A stretch of DNA of 64,000 nucleotides from Candidatus Reidiella endopervernicosa (GCF_013343005.1 NZ_CP054491.1:124001-188000); one strand, 5' to 3'. Numbered from the stretch's first letter, positions 49,946 to 59,305 are shown. Notes: generated by a model from the letters alone, not told the origin. Program-made: numbers and translations.

Positions 49946-50563
49946 ATGACATTACGCACACTCACCCTTCTGCCCATCGTGTTGATCAGCCTGCTAATGA
50001 GTGGCTGCATCAATATGCCAATCAAAGAGAGCGGCGAGAGGGCGTTTCAGAGAGAGTTTGCTGGCATGACCTATATAAAGGTCCCTTACGTCGAACAGGA
50101 GAGCGCTGTGACCTGCGGTGTTGCGGTCATCCAGAGTGTTTCCGACTTCTGGGGCTCGCCCATCGATCAGCAGACCATGCTTGTGGATCACCCCCCTGCC
50201 GACACCGAAGAGGGTTACTCTCTGGCCGAACTCAAGACAATTGTTAAGAGGCACTCGCGTTTGAAGGCCTTTGTACTGAAGGCAAATGGTAAGTTGCTCG
50301 AACAGATGATCGCCAAGGGTCGCCCGGTCATAGTCGCCGTGCGCACCGAACCGAGACCATATATCGAGACCCCTTTCGAATTTACGCGCAGGCTGGTGCG
50401 CATTCTCGCCGAGGAGTACAACCACTACATTGCGGTGATAGGGATTAACAAGGAGAAGGTCGCCATCATGGACCCTGCGCAGGGCTTCTACGTGATGAAG
50501 CGTGACCGATTTAACACCATCTGGGCCGAACTCGGTAACGCCTCACTATTGATTGCGAAGTAG
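49946..50563 (+). CDS. C39-like cysteine peptidase lipoprotein
   Basis: This 205-residue protein has a lipoprotein signal ending LLMSGC (Cys21). The peptidase domain has the C39 pattern: Gln51 and Cys57 in QESAVTCGVAVIQSV, His160 in YNHYIAVIGI and Asp176 in IMDPAQGF, giving a complete Cys-His-Asp set with oxyanion Gln. C39 peptidases cleave double-glycine-type leaders in bacteriocin exporters; lipoprotein versions without ABC domains process or degrade periplasmic peptides. No transporter is adjacent. It follows the small secreted protein after a terminator. Confidence 0.85.
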   Translation: MTLRTLTLLPIVLISLLMSGCINMPIKESGERAFQREFAGMTYIKVPYVEQESAVTCGVAVIQSVSDFWGSPIDQQTMLVDHPPADTEEGYSLAELKTIVKRHSRLKAFVLKANGKLLEQMIAKGRPVIVAVRTEPRPYIETPFEFTRRLVRILAEEYNHYIAVIGINKEKVAIMDPAQGFYVMKRDRFNTIWAELGNASLLIAK

Positions 50564-50706
50564 CGATAGTTTGATCTGCATATTATTAAAATCGCTCTAA
50601 TAATCAGCAAGAGACTCACTCTCAACGACTCAATAAATAATACCTATGCAATCACGCACTCGAATCAAAATATAATAATCGCCTTCGCCAGCAAATCGAC
50701 TGAAGA
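50564..50706. other. AT-rich gap
   Basis: Short AT-rich convergent intergenic sequence; no clear terminator hairpin was found. Confidence 0.3.
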
Positions 50707-51626
50707 TCAACTGCAAAGTTTGATAATGCTCTTTCTTGCCGACCACGGTAACGATGATAGTCGGTAGGGTGAAGGCAGGCGAAGCTCACCCTTGACACTC
50801 TCAAGATACTCAATGACACGCAGCCCCTTATCAAAGGCCTTTGCATTTCTCGCCAACATTAATTCCGGGGGTGATTCAGACAAACTTTTATAGGCGCCGT
50901 TTTTATAGGTGTAGGGATACTCTCTTCCCTTTTGATGGAGTAGGAATAATACCGAACCTCCAAAATAGGGAAGAATGTTTGCTCCACCACCCTGCACCGC
51001 CACATACACCTGTGCATCGGCGAGCAGGTTGAGTTTTGTACGATTGTAATCACCGCCAGACTCCAGCGTTGATTGCTCAAGGTCGGTCACATGATTATAT
51101 CGATTTATAATCTCACGATCCGGATAGTGACAGGCCGAGTTATGATCATCGGAATAACCCGAAAGGGGAATTCTAGGACAACTATAGATCACTTGATAAC
51201 GATCGGCAGTGAGATCCATCAATCGTTCAAGCGCATATAGCGGCATGTAATTTATCGGGCCAACATCCCACTCAACCGTGAATTTATTCTGAACAAACAG
51301 TGTCGGCCGCTCACCCCGGGATTGACTACTTCGGTAATGCCCTCGGTAATCGATATAGACTTTCCAGGGATTAACTACGCCATCAAACTCATTACAGTAA
51401 GGCCAGTATCGCTCGTGCACGGGCAAGCACCGACGGGGCTCATCCTTCTCCTCAAACTCATCCTCATCGAGAAAGAAATAGTATGGACGCATTCCATTGT
51501 AGGAAACTATTCTCCGCCCCCTGAGATGCCCCTCCTGCTTCAGCCAAGCGACAAAGGGACAAACTGAACCTCCCCAGTTTAACGGGTACTTTTAATAAGC
51601 GACAATGTCGCCATAGGAGTATCCAA

Positions 51627-51998
51627 ATGACTAGAAAACGCAAGCCATATAAGACCTACACCAAAGAGTTCAAATTAGAAGCGGTTCGCCTGATGGATGA
51701 GTCTGATAGACCAGCCACTGATATCGCTATGGAGCTTGGTATTCGGCGTAATCAACTCTACAAATGGAAAGAGCAGTTATCCAACAAAGGAAACAAAGCC
51801 TTTGAAGGTCCGGGAAGGCCAAAGAAGCAGGATCAAAGCGAAGTCACCACCCTTCGCCAAGAGAATGAACGGCTGAAAGAGGAGCTTGAAATCCTAAAAA
51901 AAGCCGCCGCGTACTTTGCGAGGATCTCAAGTGAAGTACGCCTTTATTCAATCGCTCAGCACAAAGCATCGAATTATACGGCTCTGTCATGCGCTTGA
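51627..51998 (+). CDS. IS3-family transposase OrfA
   Basis: This 123-residue frame has an N-terminal helix-turn-helix (KPYKTYTKEFKLEAVRLMDE, ATDIAMELGIRRNQLYKWKEQ) and a leucine-zipper-like region (VTTLRQENERLKEELEILKK). These are the DNA-binding and multimerisation parts of IS3 OrfA. It overlaps orfB by 83 bp; the AAAAAAG-type slippery run near 51896 suits a -1 frameshift producing OrfAB. Confidence 0.93.
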   Translation: MTRKRKPYKTYTKEFKLEAVRLMDESDRPATDIAMELGIRRNQLYKWKEQLSNKGNKAFEGPGRPKKQDQSEVTTLRQENERLKEELEILKKAAAYFARISSEVRLYSIAQHKASNYTALSCA

Positions 51999-52782
51999 TG
52001 TATCAGTGAATGGCTACTATTCATGGTGCAACCGACCTGAAAGCAAGCGCTCCATTGAGGATCGCCAGCTCACCGCTAAAATAAAGCTGTTTCACAAGGC
52101 AAGTCGGCAGATCTATGGATCGCCTCGCATCCATAAAGATCTGCAAGAGATGGGCGAACGTGTTGGTGTTAATCGTGTGGCCAGACTGATGAGGGCAAAT
52201 GACATTGCCTCTAAGATGGCTAGAAAGTTTGTCATAACGACTAACTCAAAGAACACGATGCAGCCCGCGCCAGATCTGCTTAAGCGAGAGTTTGATGTGG
52301 AAAGACCTGATAAAGCCTGGGTCTCTGACACCACCTTCATACCGACGCGGCAAGGGTGGCTTTATCTGGCCGTCATCATTGATCTCTATTCAAGGCATGT
52401 CATTGGCTGGGCTATGAGCAACCATAACAACACTCTACTGGTGAAGGACGCACTCACGATGGCTATCTGGCGAAGAGGCCGAGTAGAGTCTGTAGTTGTG
52501 CACTCAGACCACTATACTTCAGGTGACTACCAGAGGCTGTTGAAAGAGAGCTCATTACGCTGCAGCATGAGCCGTAAAGGTGAATGCCTGGATAATGCGG
52601 TGGCGGAAAGTTTCTTCGGTACACTTAAGACCGAACTGGTAGATTACGAAGATTACAAAACCAAACAGGAAGCAAAGCAGAGTCTGTTTGAATACATCGA
52701 AGTCTTTTATAACAGACGCAGGCGTCACTCGTACTTGGGGTATGTAAGTCCTGCAGAATACGAGGCAAAGTGTGCCTCTTAA
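51916..52782 (+). CDS. IS3-family transposase OrfB (DDE integrase)
   Basis: This 288-residue frame has HTH_21 (YGSPRIHKDLQEMGERVGVN) and an rve/DDE core. The catalytic acids are in KAWVSDTTFIPTRQGWLY (Asp), VVHSDHYTSGDYQRLL (Asp) and NAVAESFFGTLKTELV (Glu), and the C-terminus has FYNRRRRHSYLGYVSPAEYE. It is full length. It is normally made as an OrfAB fusion by frameshifting. Confidence 0.94.
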   Translation: MRGSQVKYAFIQSLSTKHRIIRLCHALDVSVNGYYSWCNRPESKRSIEDRQLTAKIKLFHKASRQIYGSPRIHKDLQEMGERVGVNRVARLMRANDIASKMARKFVITTNSKNTMQPAPDLLKREFDVERPDKAWVSDTTFIPTRQGWLYLAVIIDLYSRHVIGWAMSNHNNTLLVKDALTMAIWRRGRVESVVVHSDHYTSGDYQRLLKESSLRCSMSRKGECLDNAVAESFFGTLKTELVDYEDYKTKQEAKQSLFEYIEVFYNRRRRHSYLGYVSPAEYEAKCAS

Positions 52783-52968
52783 TTAATTCATCCGTTAAAC
52801 CTGGGGAGCCTCAAACGTCATCATCTCAGAGCCATACTCACCTACATACTCAAGTCTCGACTCTTTTTTTAGTAGACCCAATGCATGATCAAGCAACCTA
52901 TCATTGATACGGCGGTTATCTCTATTTTTCATTCGCAAATGCTTTACTCGTAGAGAGGCGTATCGGAA

Positions 52969-54081
52969 TCAAAGCGTAGACGCCAGCTTCAAGGCTCTGG
53001 CGACAACCTGATCCATATTGTAATACATGTAGTCACCCAGTCTGCCCGCAAACAGCACAGACTCACTGATCTTTTCTGCCTCATCTTTATAGCGACGCAG
53101 CAGCGATCTATTTTCCCTGATTGGCATCGGGTAGCAGGGGGTATTCATGCCAGGTTCATGTTGAACTGGATATTCATACAACAGCGTAGTGGATGTGGAT
53201 GATTGTCCCGTCAACTGGGTAAACTCTGTCACCCGCGTGTAGTCATGATCATTCGGATAGTTGACCACTCCAGCTTTTTGAAATCTGCTTATCGGCAGTG
53301 TTTGATATTTAAAGTCGATGCTCCGATAAGGCAGCCGTCCAAACTTGTAGCCAAAATATTGATCAATCGAGCCGGTAAAAACCAGCCGCTTATACTCAAC
53401 CCTACTTTGTATCTCTTCCCATTCAGCCCCTAACATTACTTCGATATTCGGATGATCGAGCATATTATTAACCATCGCGGTATATCCACCCACCGGAATC
53501 GCCTGGTAGGTGTCTTGGAAGTAACCATCATCACGAGAAAGCGAGACTGGAACACGCGCTGTAACCGATGGCAACAACTGCTCTGGCTCCACCCCCCATT
53601 GTTTGAGTGAGTATTGCTCAAACACACGCTGATAGACCGATTCAGCGAATGCCCTAATATCCGAATCACTACTCTCCATCAACTGAAGAATCGGTACCCT
53701 TTCACCATTGCAATATGTGTTTAACAGCTTTTCGATGTAACGTTGCGACATCTGTTTGGGAAACAGCTTTTCTATACTATTCAGATTTACAGGTAACGGC
53801 ACATACTCACCATCAATAGAACCAAGCACATGGTGCCTGTAGCTATGCCATTCAGTAAATTTCGAAAGATAGTCCCACACCACACGGCTATTTGTGTGGA
53901 ATATGTGGGGGCCGTATCGATGCACGGTTATCCCACACTCATCCTCTTCATCAAAGGCATTTCCAGCCACATGATTGCGCTGATCGACAACCAGCACAGA
54001 CTCTCCACGCCTGGTTGCAATCTGCTCTGCCAATGTCGCACCGGTCAAACCCGCACCCACGACAAGCCACTCTGTCTTCAT
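52969..54081 (-). CDS. glf: UDP-galactopyranose mutase
   Basis: This 370-residue protein starts with the FAD-binding VVGAGLTGATLAEQI, then RNHVAGNAFDEEDECGITVH and RYGPHIFHTNSRVVWDYL, which are UGM signatures. FEQYSLKQWG and the arginines in ITARVPVSLSRDDGYFQDTY and the C-terminal YYNMDQVVARAL complete the active site. It converts UDP-galactopyranose to UDP-galactofuranose for surface glycans. It precedes the disrupted gene in the minus-strand glycan locus. Confidence 0.95.
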   Translation of the reverse strand: MKTEWLVVGAGLTGATLAEQIATRRGESVLVVDQRNHVAGNAFDEEDECGITVHRYGPHIFHTNSRVVWDYLSKFTEWHSYRHHVLGSIDGEYVPLPVNLNSIEKLFPKQMSQRYIEKLLNTYCNGERVPILQLMESSDSDIRAFAESVYQRVFEQYSLKQWGVEPEQLLPSVTARVPVSLSRDDGYFQDTYQAIPVGGYTAMVNNMLDHPNIEVMLGAEWEEIQSRVEYKRLVFTGSIDQYFGYKFGRLPYRSIDFKYQTLPISRFQKAGVVNYPNDHDYTRVTEFTQLTGQSSTSTTLLYEYPVQHEPGMNTPCYPMPIRENRSLLRRYKDEAEKISESVLFAGRLGDYMYYNMDQVVARALKLASTL

Positions 54082-54117
54082 CTGCCGTCCTCAACCGGAT
54101 AAAAGATCATATCCACA

Positions 54118-55041
54118 TCAAGCCCAGTCCGTTCTCGCCTTTTCCGACTCAGCAACTCGTTTCTGGATATCGGCCATTTGTTCGCCAAACTTCTCAACCA
54201 GTAACTTATGATTCGTAATTAGCTGCTGTTTACGCCTATCCAGATTGCCAAAGCTCTCTGTACCTCTAGCTCCGGCCTGACGAAATCCCGCGTCATACCA
54301 TGCCACCTGGCCGCCCTGCAGCCATACCTGTAAAGAGAGCGCGACGTCAAAATGGATACCCGGCCAACCCACTTGAGAAAAATCCAGATCGAAACCCCCC
54401 ATATCAACAAACGCCTTCCGGCGTATAAACACGGGTCCTACATTGATCGCCTCGACAAACCGGTGCATTGGTCCTCCACCTTCGCTGTGTAACGCCTCTT
54501 TTTTGTACTGGTTAGTAAGATCACCAGCAGACCAATACTGCTTCTGTTCAACACTATCTGACTCAATACCTTGAAAACCGAGCCAGCCACCGAGCACGAT
54601 CAGATCTGGATAGCGATTGAATAACGATACCGCTTCATCGAACCAAGCGGACGTTGAGGGCGGGGCGTCATCATCCTGCAACAGGCAGACAAGCTCACCA
54701 TTGGCATAACGAAGCGCACGGTCATAGGTTCTAATCTCGTGCAGATCGTTTGAGTGAATGACAAAGTCGTTCGGGCGGTTGAAATATTTCAGCCACTGCC
54801 GAAGGGAACCATCAACCGAGCCATCCTCACAGACGATGCACTCCTGATAGGGAAGACTCTGTAGCCTTTCGGCCAACATCTTAATATTGTCACAGTGGTT
54901 GAACGACTGGATAACGAAGGTGACTTTCGGTGCCTCAATGTAACGCTCCTCACTCTCACTTCGCTTTCGTTTCTTCTCTCTTACTTTGAAATCAAACCAC
55001 AGTTTTTTTAAATTAAGCCATTTCTTAACCGTTCTAATCAT
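54118..55041 (-). CDS. Family 2 glycosyltransferase
   Basis: This 307-residue protein has a basic N-terminus and then a GT-A fold: VTFVIQSFNHCDNIKMLAER, ECIVCEDGSVDGSLRQWLKY and the metal/nucleotide motif LVCLLQDDDAPP (DDD). Later FIRRKAFVDMGGFDLDFSQ and WPGIHFDVALSLQVWLQGG match GT2 enzymes. It transfers a sugar to a glycan acceptor at the inner membrane. Its start overlaps the stop of the NodZ-like gene (55038) by 4 bp, so it is translationally coupled. Confidence 0.85.
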   Translation of the reverse strand: MIRTVKKWLNLKKLWFDFKVREKKRKRSESEERYIEAPKVTFVIQSFNHCDNIKMLAERLQSLPYQECIVCEDGSVDGSLRQWLKYFNRPNDFVIHSNDLHEIRTYDRALRYANGELVCLLQDDDAPPSTSAWFDEAVSLFNRYPDLIVLGGWLGFQGIESDSVEQKQYWSAGDLTNQYKKEALHSEGGGPMHRFVEAINVGPVFIRRKAFVDMGGFDLDFSQVGWPGIHFDVALSLQVWLQGGQVAWYDAGFRQAGARGTESFGNLDRRKQQLITNHKLLVEKFGEQMADIQKRVAESEKARTDWA

Positions 55042-56135
55042 TCAGTCTTACTCTTTCGGTAGCTCAGAAAAGAGACTCGGCCATGTTTTCGGTGCCACTT
55101 ATCCCACTTACGAAGAATCTTGTATCTCTGTTGTGCCCAGTAGTGGCGAATCTTATCTACGAACGAAACGCCCATCATTTCATGATTCAAGTCGATGCAA
55201 GGCAATTCTGGATTAAAGTAGATTGCAAACTCTCCAACCGCAGAACAGCACTTCAACAAAAAGTCACAGCGCGACAGAAGCAGGCAATCTAGCAACACCT
55301 CTTCACCCTTGATGTAGCCACTCCCCTGCTTGCGTTGCTGGAATGCATTTATAGAGCGTCTTGAGCGCGACACATCGAGCGAGAGAACGCGATCACCATA
55401 TCGCGTACGCATCTCATCTAGATATTGAACCTGATCGGTTGCAACAAATATTTTACATTCTGGATTTTCCAGGACATATCGATCGATATATGGAAAATAT
55501 TGCTTAGGTGGAATGATTTTCATCAACTGCGTTGCAGAGTCAGCCGTGCCTTTATCGGTACCACGCATATGTATACCTAGCACTTTGTGACCCGCAAACA
55601 GCCGCTCTACGAACGACTCGAGCAGTTCAACCAGATGCGGCTTGAGATGGATGTATTTCTGAATAACAGCATGAGCCCGCTCTCTGTTGTCCCGATACCA
55701 CGCCTCATCAAGCTCGACCTTATCTTTGAAGACTCCATACGGATAGGCAAAAACGCTTCGCTCATCGCCTGCATGCAGATGCCATAGCTCACTGTTCGTC
55801 AGCCGATGCAGATCACCACCCTGCAAAGAGTCATCCGGATCAACCAATCGCCGCTCAACATCCTCATAGGTAACGCCTGCCACCGGCTCGAAATAGTAGT
55901 CCCATGTGTTTTCGCCATACTCAGGATCGTAATAGGCATTGCTACCATTTTCAGACCATGAGCCAAAATGGACCACAGGCGTATACCCCTCACGTTCACA
56001 GTGGAGTAACTGGTTAATAACAAAAGTCACATACGCAAAAAAACCCGCATTAGCATGATTAATACGGATCTCGAACAAGCCCTGCTCGCAATCTTCCTGA
56101 ATTTCACTACCACCCTTCACTACGGCACCTATCAT
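55038..56135 (-). CDS. NodZ/fucosyltransferase-like protein
   Basis: This 365-residue protein has a central VLGIHMRGTDKGTADSA (the HMRGTDK motif of the nucleotide-binding loop), IFVATDQVQYLDEMRTRYGD and VLLDCLLLSRCDFLLKCCSA. These match the alpha-1,6-fucosyltransferase/NodZ-type GT23 and related O-fucosyltransferase folds. The N-terminal part has NHANAGFFAYVTFVINQLLH, common in this group. It probably transfers fucose or a similar deoxyhexose from GDP. The GDP-mannose-epimerase-like gene at 56317 is divergent and could supply a GDP-sugar. Exact donor and acceptor are unknown. Confidence 0.75.
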   Translation of the reverse strand: MIGAVVKGGSEIQEDCEQGLFEIRINHANAGFFAYVTFVINQLLHCEREGYTPVVHFGSWSENGSNAYYDPEYGENTWDYYFEPVAGVTYEDVERRLVDPDDSLQGGDLHRLTNSELWHLHAGDERSVFAYPYGVFKDKVELDEAWYRDNRERAHAVIQKYIHLKPHLVELLESFVERLFAGHKVLGIHMRGTDKGTADSATQLMKIIPPKQYFPYIDRYVLENPECKIFVATDQVQYLDEMRTRYGDRVLSLDVSRSRRSINAFQQRKQGSGYIKGEEVLLDCLLLSRCDFLLKCCSAVGEFAIYFNPELPCIDLNHEMMGVSFVDKIRHYWAQQRYKILRKWDKWHRKHGRVSFLSYRKSKTE

Positions 56136-56316
56136 AACGACTCATTGTTGCTTGCACTTGGAGCTGATATCACTTGCGTTGATCACTATACCGATCACGC
56201 GCCAAGTTACCACGCACTCTGAAACAATCATCTTATCTGTATCAAAACCGTGATATCAGTTAGGCTATCCGCTCGAAAAAAAAACATCATCCCATCTAAA
56301 ATCGGAATAACAACAT

Positions 56317-57282
56317 ATGAAGAGTGCTCTGGTGTGCGGTGCTGGCGGATTTATTGGCAGTCATTTAGTCAAACGCCTTAAACGAGAGGGTTTTTGGGTT
56401 CGCGGAGTCGATCTGAAATTTCCTGAATTTGCAGCAACAGAAGCCGATGACTTCGTCGTCGGCGATCTACGCGACCCACACCTCTGCAGTCATGTAATTG
56501 ATCGGCCTTTCACCGAGGTATACCAGCTTGCTGCCGACATGGGAGGGGCTGGCTTCGTTTTTATCGGCGACAACGATGCCGACATCATGCACAACTCTGC
56601 CATGATCAACCTCAACGTGCTCGAAGCCTGCCGTAAGCGCAACAATAAACACATCTTTTATTCATCATCAGCCTGCGTTTATCCGGAATTCAATCAGGAG
56701 ACTGCCAACGACCCCACCACCGAGGAGAGCACGGTCTACCCAGCCCAGCCTGACAGTGATTATGGTTGGGAGAAGCTCTTTAGCGAACGCCTCTACCTCG
56801 CCTACCAGCGAAACTATGACATGCAGGTTAGAGTCGGCCGATACCACAACATCTTTGGCCCCGAGGGTTCATGGAATGATGGTCGCGAAAAGGCACCCGC
56901 CGCACTGTGCCGCAAGGTTGCCGAGGCTGATGATGGAGGTGAGATTGAGATATGGGGCGACGGGGAACAGACACGTTCATTTCTATATATAGATGAGTGC
57001 CTTGAAGCAACCACACGTTTCATGCGCTCAGACTGGGCGGGGCCAGTCAATATTGGCTCCGAGGAGATGATCACTATCAACGGTTTAGCTGAGATGATTA
57101 TGGCGGTCGCTGGAAAATCATTAACGCTACGTCACATCGAAGGCCCTCTTGGAGTACGTGGACGCAACTCAGACAACCGACTCTATGAAAAAATGATTGG
57201 CTGGAAAGTGAGTGAACTGCTTAAAAAAGGCGTTGAACTGACCTATCCGTGGATTGAAGAGCAGTTACAAACCTCGTCATAA
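56317..57282 (+). CDS. GDP-mannose 3,5-epimerase-like nucleotide-sugar epimerase
   Basis: This 321-residue extended SDR starts ALVCGAGGFIGSHLVKRL. It contains YQLAADMGGAGFVF, FYSSSACVYPE and DSDYGWEKLFSERLYLAYQ (catalytic Tyr-x-x-x-Lys), then RYHNIFGPEGSWNDGREKAPAALCRK and FLYIDECLEAT. The Met-Gly-Gly-Ala-Gly and SSACVYPE blocks match plant and bacterial GDP-mannose 3,5-epimerases. It would interconvert GDP-mannose and GDP-L-galactose or a related pair. It is divergent from the NodZ-like gene and may provide its donor. Confidence 0.85.
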   Translation: MKSALVCGAGGFIGSHLVKRLKREGFWVRGVDLKFPEFAATEADDFVVGDLRDPHLCSHVIDRPFTEVYQLAADMGGAGFVFIGDNDADIMHNSAMINLNVLEACRKRNNKHIFYSSSACVYPEFNQETANDPTTEESTVYPAQPDSDYGWEKLFSERLYLAYQRNYDMQVRVGRYHNIFGPEGSWNDGREKAPAALCRKVAEADDGGEIEIWGDGEQTRSFLYIDECLEATTRFMRSDWAGPVNIGSEEMITINGLAEMIMAVAGKSLTLRHIEGPLGVRGRNSDNRLYEKMIGWKVSELLKKGVELTYPWIEEQLQTSS

Positions 57283-57374
57283 CCGTGACGACAATAGAGA
57301 CGCCACTCAGATCAAGAGCCTAAAGAGGCAGAACCGCTCAAATGAATGACTGGCATCGCTATTAATCTACCACC

Positions 57375-58213
57375 TCAAACGAGTACAAACTCACTGACAT
57401 CATCCTCAAGGTCGCTGTAATCCAGGCTGGTTAAACCTAGCGCTTCCAACACACCATCCTTTACCCACAGCCACTCCGAATTCGAGTGAAAACGACGGGT
57501 TCGCTCAACAATATTCTCTGCCATCTTCAGAATGGAGTACATCGTGACAAAAGCCTCGTCACTCGACTGATCAAGCGCATCCTCTTCATGGTGTCGGAGG
57601 ATCAGTTCGCAGAGTCCACGCGGTAGATCCCATGAATTAGCGATGAAGTAACCAACGACCGCATGGTTGGTATTATATCGCTCCTCCTCCAGCTCAGAGA
57701 TCGTCGCATCGTGCTTCTCATTCGCCTCAATCAATAGACTCTTGTAGTCATCAAACCTGTTTGCCATTGCTGGGATACCACAATCATGGAAAAGCCCCAC
57801 CGCATACAGCTCCTCGAATTGCACTTTTTGATCGGTCTTTTTGCCAATGTAAACCATGGTCTTTGCAACATCTGTCGCCTCATCCCAGAACCGCTCATGG
57901 GAGATGCACGACTTTTGATTCATTGCATGTCTGATCTCGTGGGTCGCAACCAGATTGGCCACTGAACGTGTACCCAACAGCATGACCGCCTGCTGGATAT
58001 CGGAGATCATGCGTGAGAGTCCATAGTAGGGTGAATTAATAGTCTTCAGGATCGCGGCAGACAGGCCCACGTCACTCGCCACACACTCAGCCACCTTGGA
58101 TGGATCGGGGTTTCTTCATTCGCAAGCCGCTGAATCTGACTCAACACCTCGGGTTTTGCTGGAATATGGAAACCACGAATAATCTCTTCAGCCGTCTTGT
58201 CATCAATCAGCAT
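57375..58213 (-). pseudogene. HDOD-domain signalling protein with a single frameshift
   Basis: An ATG at 58213 opens LIDDKTAEEIIRGFHIPAKP, then EVLSQIQRLANEETP. In the other frame the HDOD core follows: VAECVASDVGLSAAILKTIN, SPYYGLSRMISDIQQAVMLLG and LYAVGLFHDCGIPAMANRFD, with a C-terminal YSILKMAENIVERTRRFH part. The frames change at a GGGG run (58107-58110), consistent with loss of one C on the coding strand. HDOD proteins are non-catalytic HD-fold regulators in signalling and chemotaxis. Either a recent pseudogene or a sequencing error. Confidence 0.8.
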
Positions 58214-58410
58214 TGCTGTCCTCCAACCTATCAAACAGAGCCACCCGTACGGCCCATGGCATCACGAATAGCGTGATAGAGAGCTGACCACAGTATTGGT
58301 CGCTCTAAATTTCACATGAAGATTTTACAACCCAGACAATCAACAGGTTGTAAACAAGCGTTAAATGGCGTGCTTGAATTCAAAAATCAGTAGTAGATCA
58401 AATACAGACA

Positions 58411-58442
58411 ATAATAAAGGCTGCCGAAGCAGCCTTTTTTAA
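58411..58442. terminator. Bidirectional terminator
   Basis: AAAGGCTGC / GCAGCCTTT with loop CGAA, flanked by TTTTTT on the plus strand and TTATTATT on the minus strand. It lies 15 bp after the PhnD-like gene (minus strand). Confidence 0.85.
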
Positions 58443-58456
58443 CATTGAAGATGTAA

Positions 58457-59305
58457 CTATCGTTCGAGCTGGAATCCCCAAATAGGATCGAGAAGCTCGC
58501 CAACACCGTCATAATCATCCTCGCTGGCCGCGACGAAGTTCTTGCGCTTAAAGGTCTCCAGCAGACCCGCGGCCTTTGCCAGACCCTCTTCACTCAGAAG
58601 CGCCGTGGTCAACTTTTCGTGAAGCTCCTCATCAACCTCATCGGTAATGGAGATGGTGCGTTCTGGGTAGCTGCGTTCAGGTGCGTAGAGCAATTTGAAG
58701 CCAGCCTGATCCATCTTTTCCCAGTGTTTATCACGAAGTACTGCTGCCTCGGCTTTGCCCGCCTTGAGACACTCGACCAGCCCCTTGAAGCCCTTCACCG
58801 AGAGCATTACTGGCTGACGCACCGGATTATCGAACTGTTGTAGGAAGGCCATAGTAAGCATGTTGGGTGATGCGAAAGAGCAGACCTTCTTGCCGCTCAA
58901 TTTTTTGATGTCAGTAACACTAGAGCTCTCAGGCACCACCACTACGATTCGGATTGCGCCCGGCAGACGTACCAACGGTGCATGACCCAGCATCTCCATG
59001 CGCCAACCGACAAAGTGAGGACCATCAAAGACGATATCGTACTCACCCTCACGCATGTTATTGGTGTATTCGAGGTAGTTGCGAGCCGGTTCGATAGCGA
59101 TCTTCTGTCCAGAGACCTCGCTCAGGTAATTAACCAGCGGCGTGTAGAGCTGCACCGTCTTCTCCGGCGAATGGGTCGGTGCGGTCGAGAAGACCAGCGC
59201 CTCCTCATCCTCCGCCTGTACGCCCTGTGAAACGGTGACAGCTACCGAGAGAAGTGCAAGAGAGAACCAGCGCGAGAAAAAGCTTCTTATCATTATCATC
59301 CCCAT
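58457..59305 (-). CDS. PhnD-like phosphate/phosphonate substrate-binding protein
   Basis: This 282-residue protein has a Sec signal peptide (FSLALLSVAVTVSQGVQAED). It continues with ALVFSTAPTHSPEKTVQLYTPL, YDIVFDGPHFVGWRMEMLG, KVCSFASPNMLTMAFLQQFD and VECLKAGKAEAAVLRDKHWE, the PhnD-type periplasmic binding fold. No permease or ATPase lies beside it, so it may feed a distant transporter or act as a stand-alone sensor ligand-binding protein. Codons 3 and 5 are also ATG; the ATG at 59293 has a better upstream GGGG sequence. A terminator follows. Confidence 0.82.
   Translation of the reverse strand: MGMIMIRSFFSRWFSLALLSVAVTVSQGVQAEDEEALVFSTAPTHSPEKTVQLYTPLVNYLSEVSGQKIAIEPARNYLEYTNNMREGEYDIVFDGPHFVGWRMEMLGHAPLVRLPGAIRIVVVVPESSSVTDIKKLSGKKVCSFASPNMLTMAFLQQFDNPVRQPVMLSVKGFKGLVECLKAGKAEAAVLRDKHWEKMDQAGFKLLYAPERSYPERTISITDEVDEELHEKLTTALLSEEGLAKAAGLLETFKRKNFVAASEDDYDGVGELLDPIWGFQLER

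Larger units (their letters stand above)
51565..52813 (+). mobile_element. Complete IS3-family insertion sequence (1249 bp)
   Basis: The ends are imperfect inverted repeats: TGAACCTCCCCAGTTTAACGG on the left and, read inward, TGAGGCTCCCCAGGTTTAACGG on the right. The flanking triplet AAC occurs at 51562-51564 and 52814-52816, a 3-bp target duplication as usual for IS3. It carries overlapping orfA and orfB. It has inserted into a glycan-locus gene. All parts look intact, so it may be active. Confidence 0.93.
50707..52932 (-). pseudogene. Glycan-locus protein (GT61-like?), interrupted by an IS3-family element
   Basis: The 3' part (50707 to about 51561) encodes about 280 residues with VPLYALERLMDL-like and YVAVQGGGANILPYFGGSVL segments. 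The latter resembles the GGG-A-N motif of some nucleotide-sugar transferases. The 5' part lies beyond the IS at 52814-52932, starting at an ATG at 52932 (MKNRDNRRINDRLLDHALG) and reading LEYVGEYGSEMMTF up to the IS. Removing the IS and one copy of the 3-bp duplication joins them, with a one-base frame offset. The family is not firmly recognised. Position beside glf and glycosyltransferases suggests surface-glycan synthesis. Confidence 0.65.

Noticed and set aside
49584-50563. Bacteriocin export system
   Set aside because: The peptidase lacks the membrane and ATPase domains of C39 exporters, the small protein has a Sec signal instead of a double-glycine leader, and no transporter or immunity gene is adjacent.
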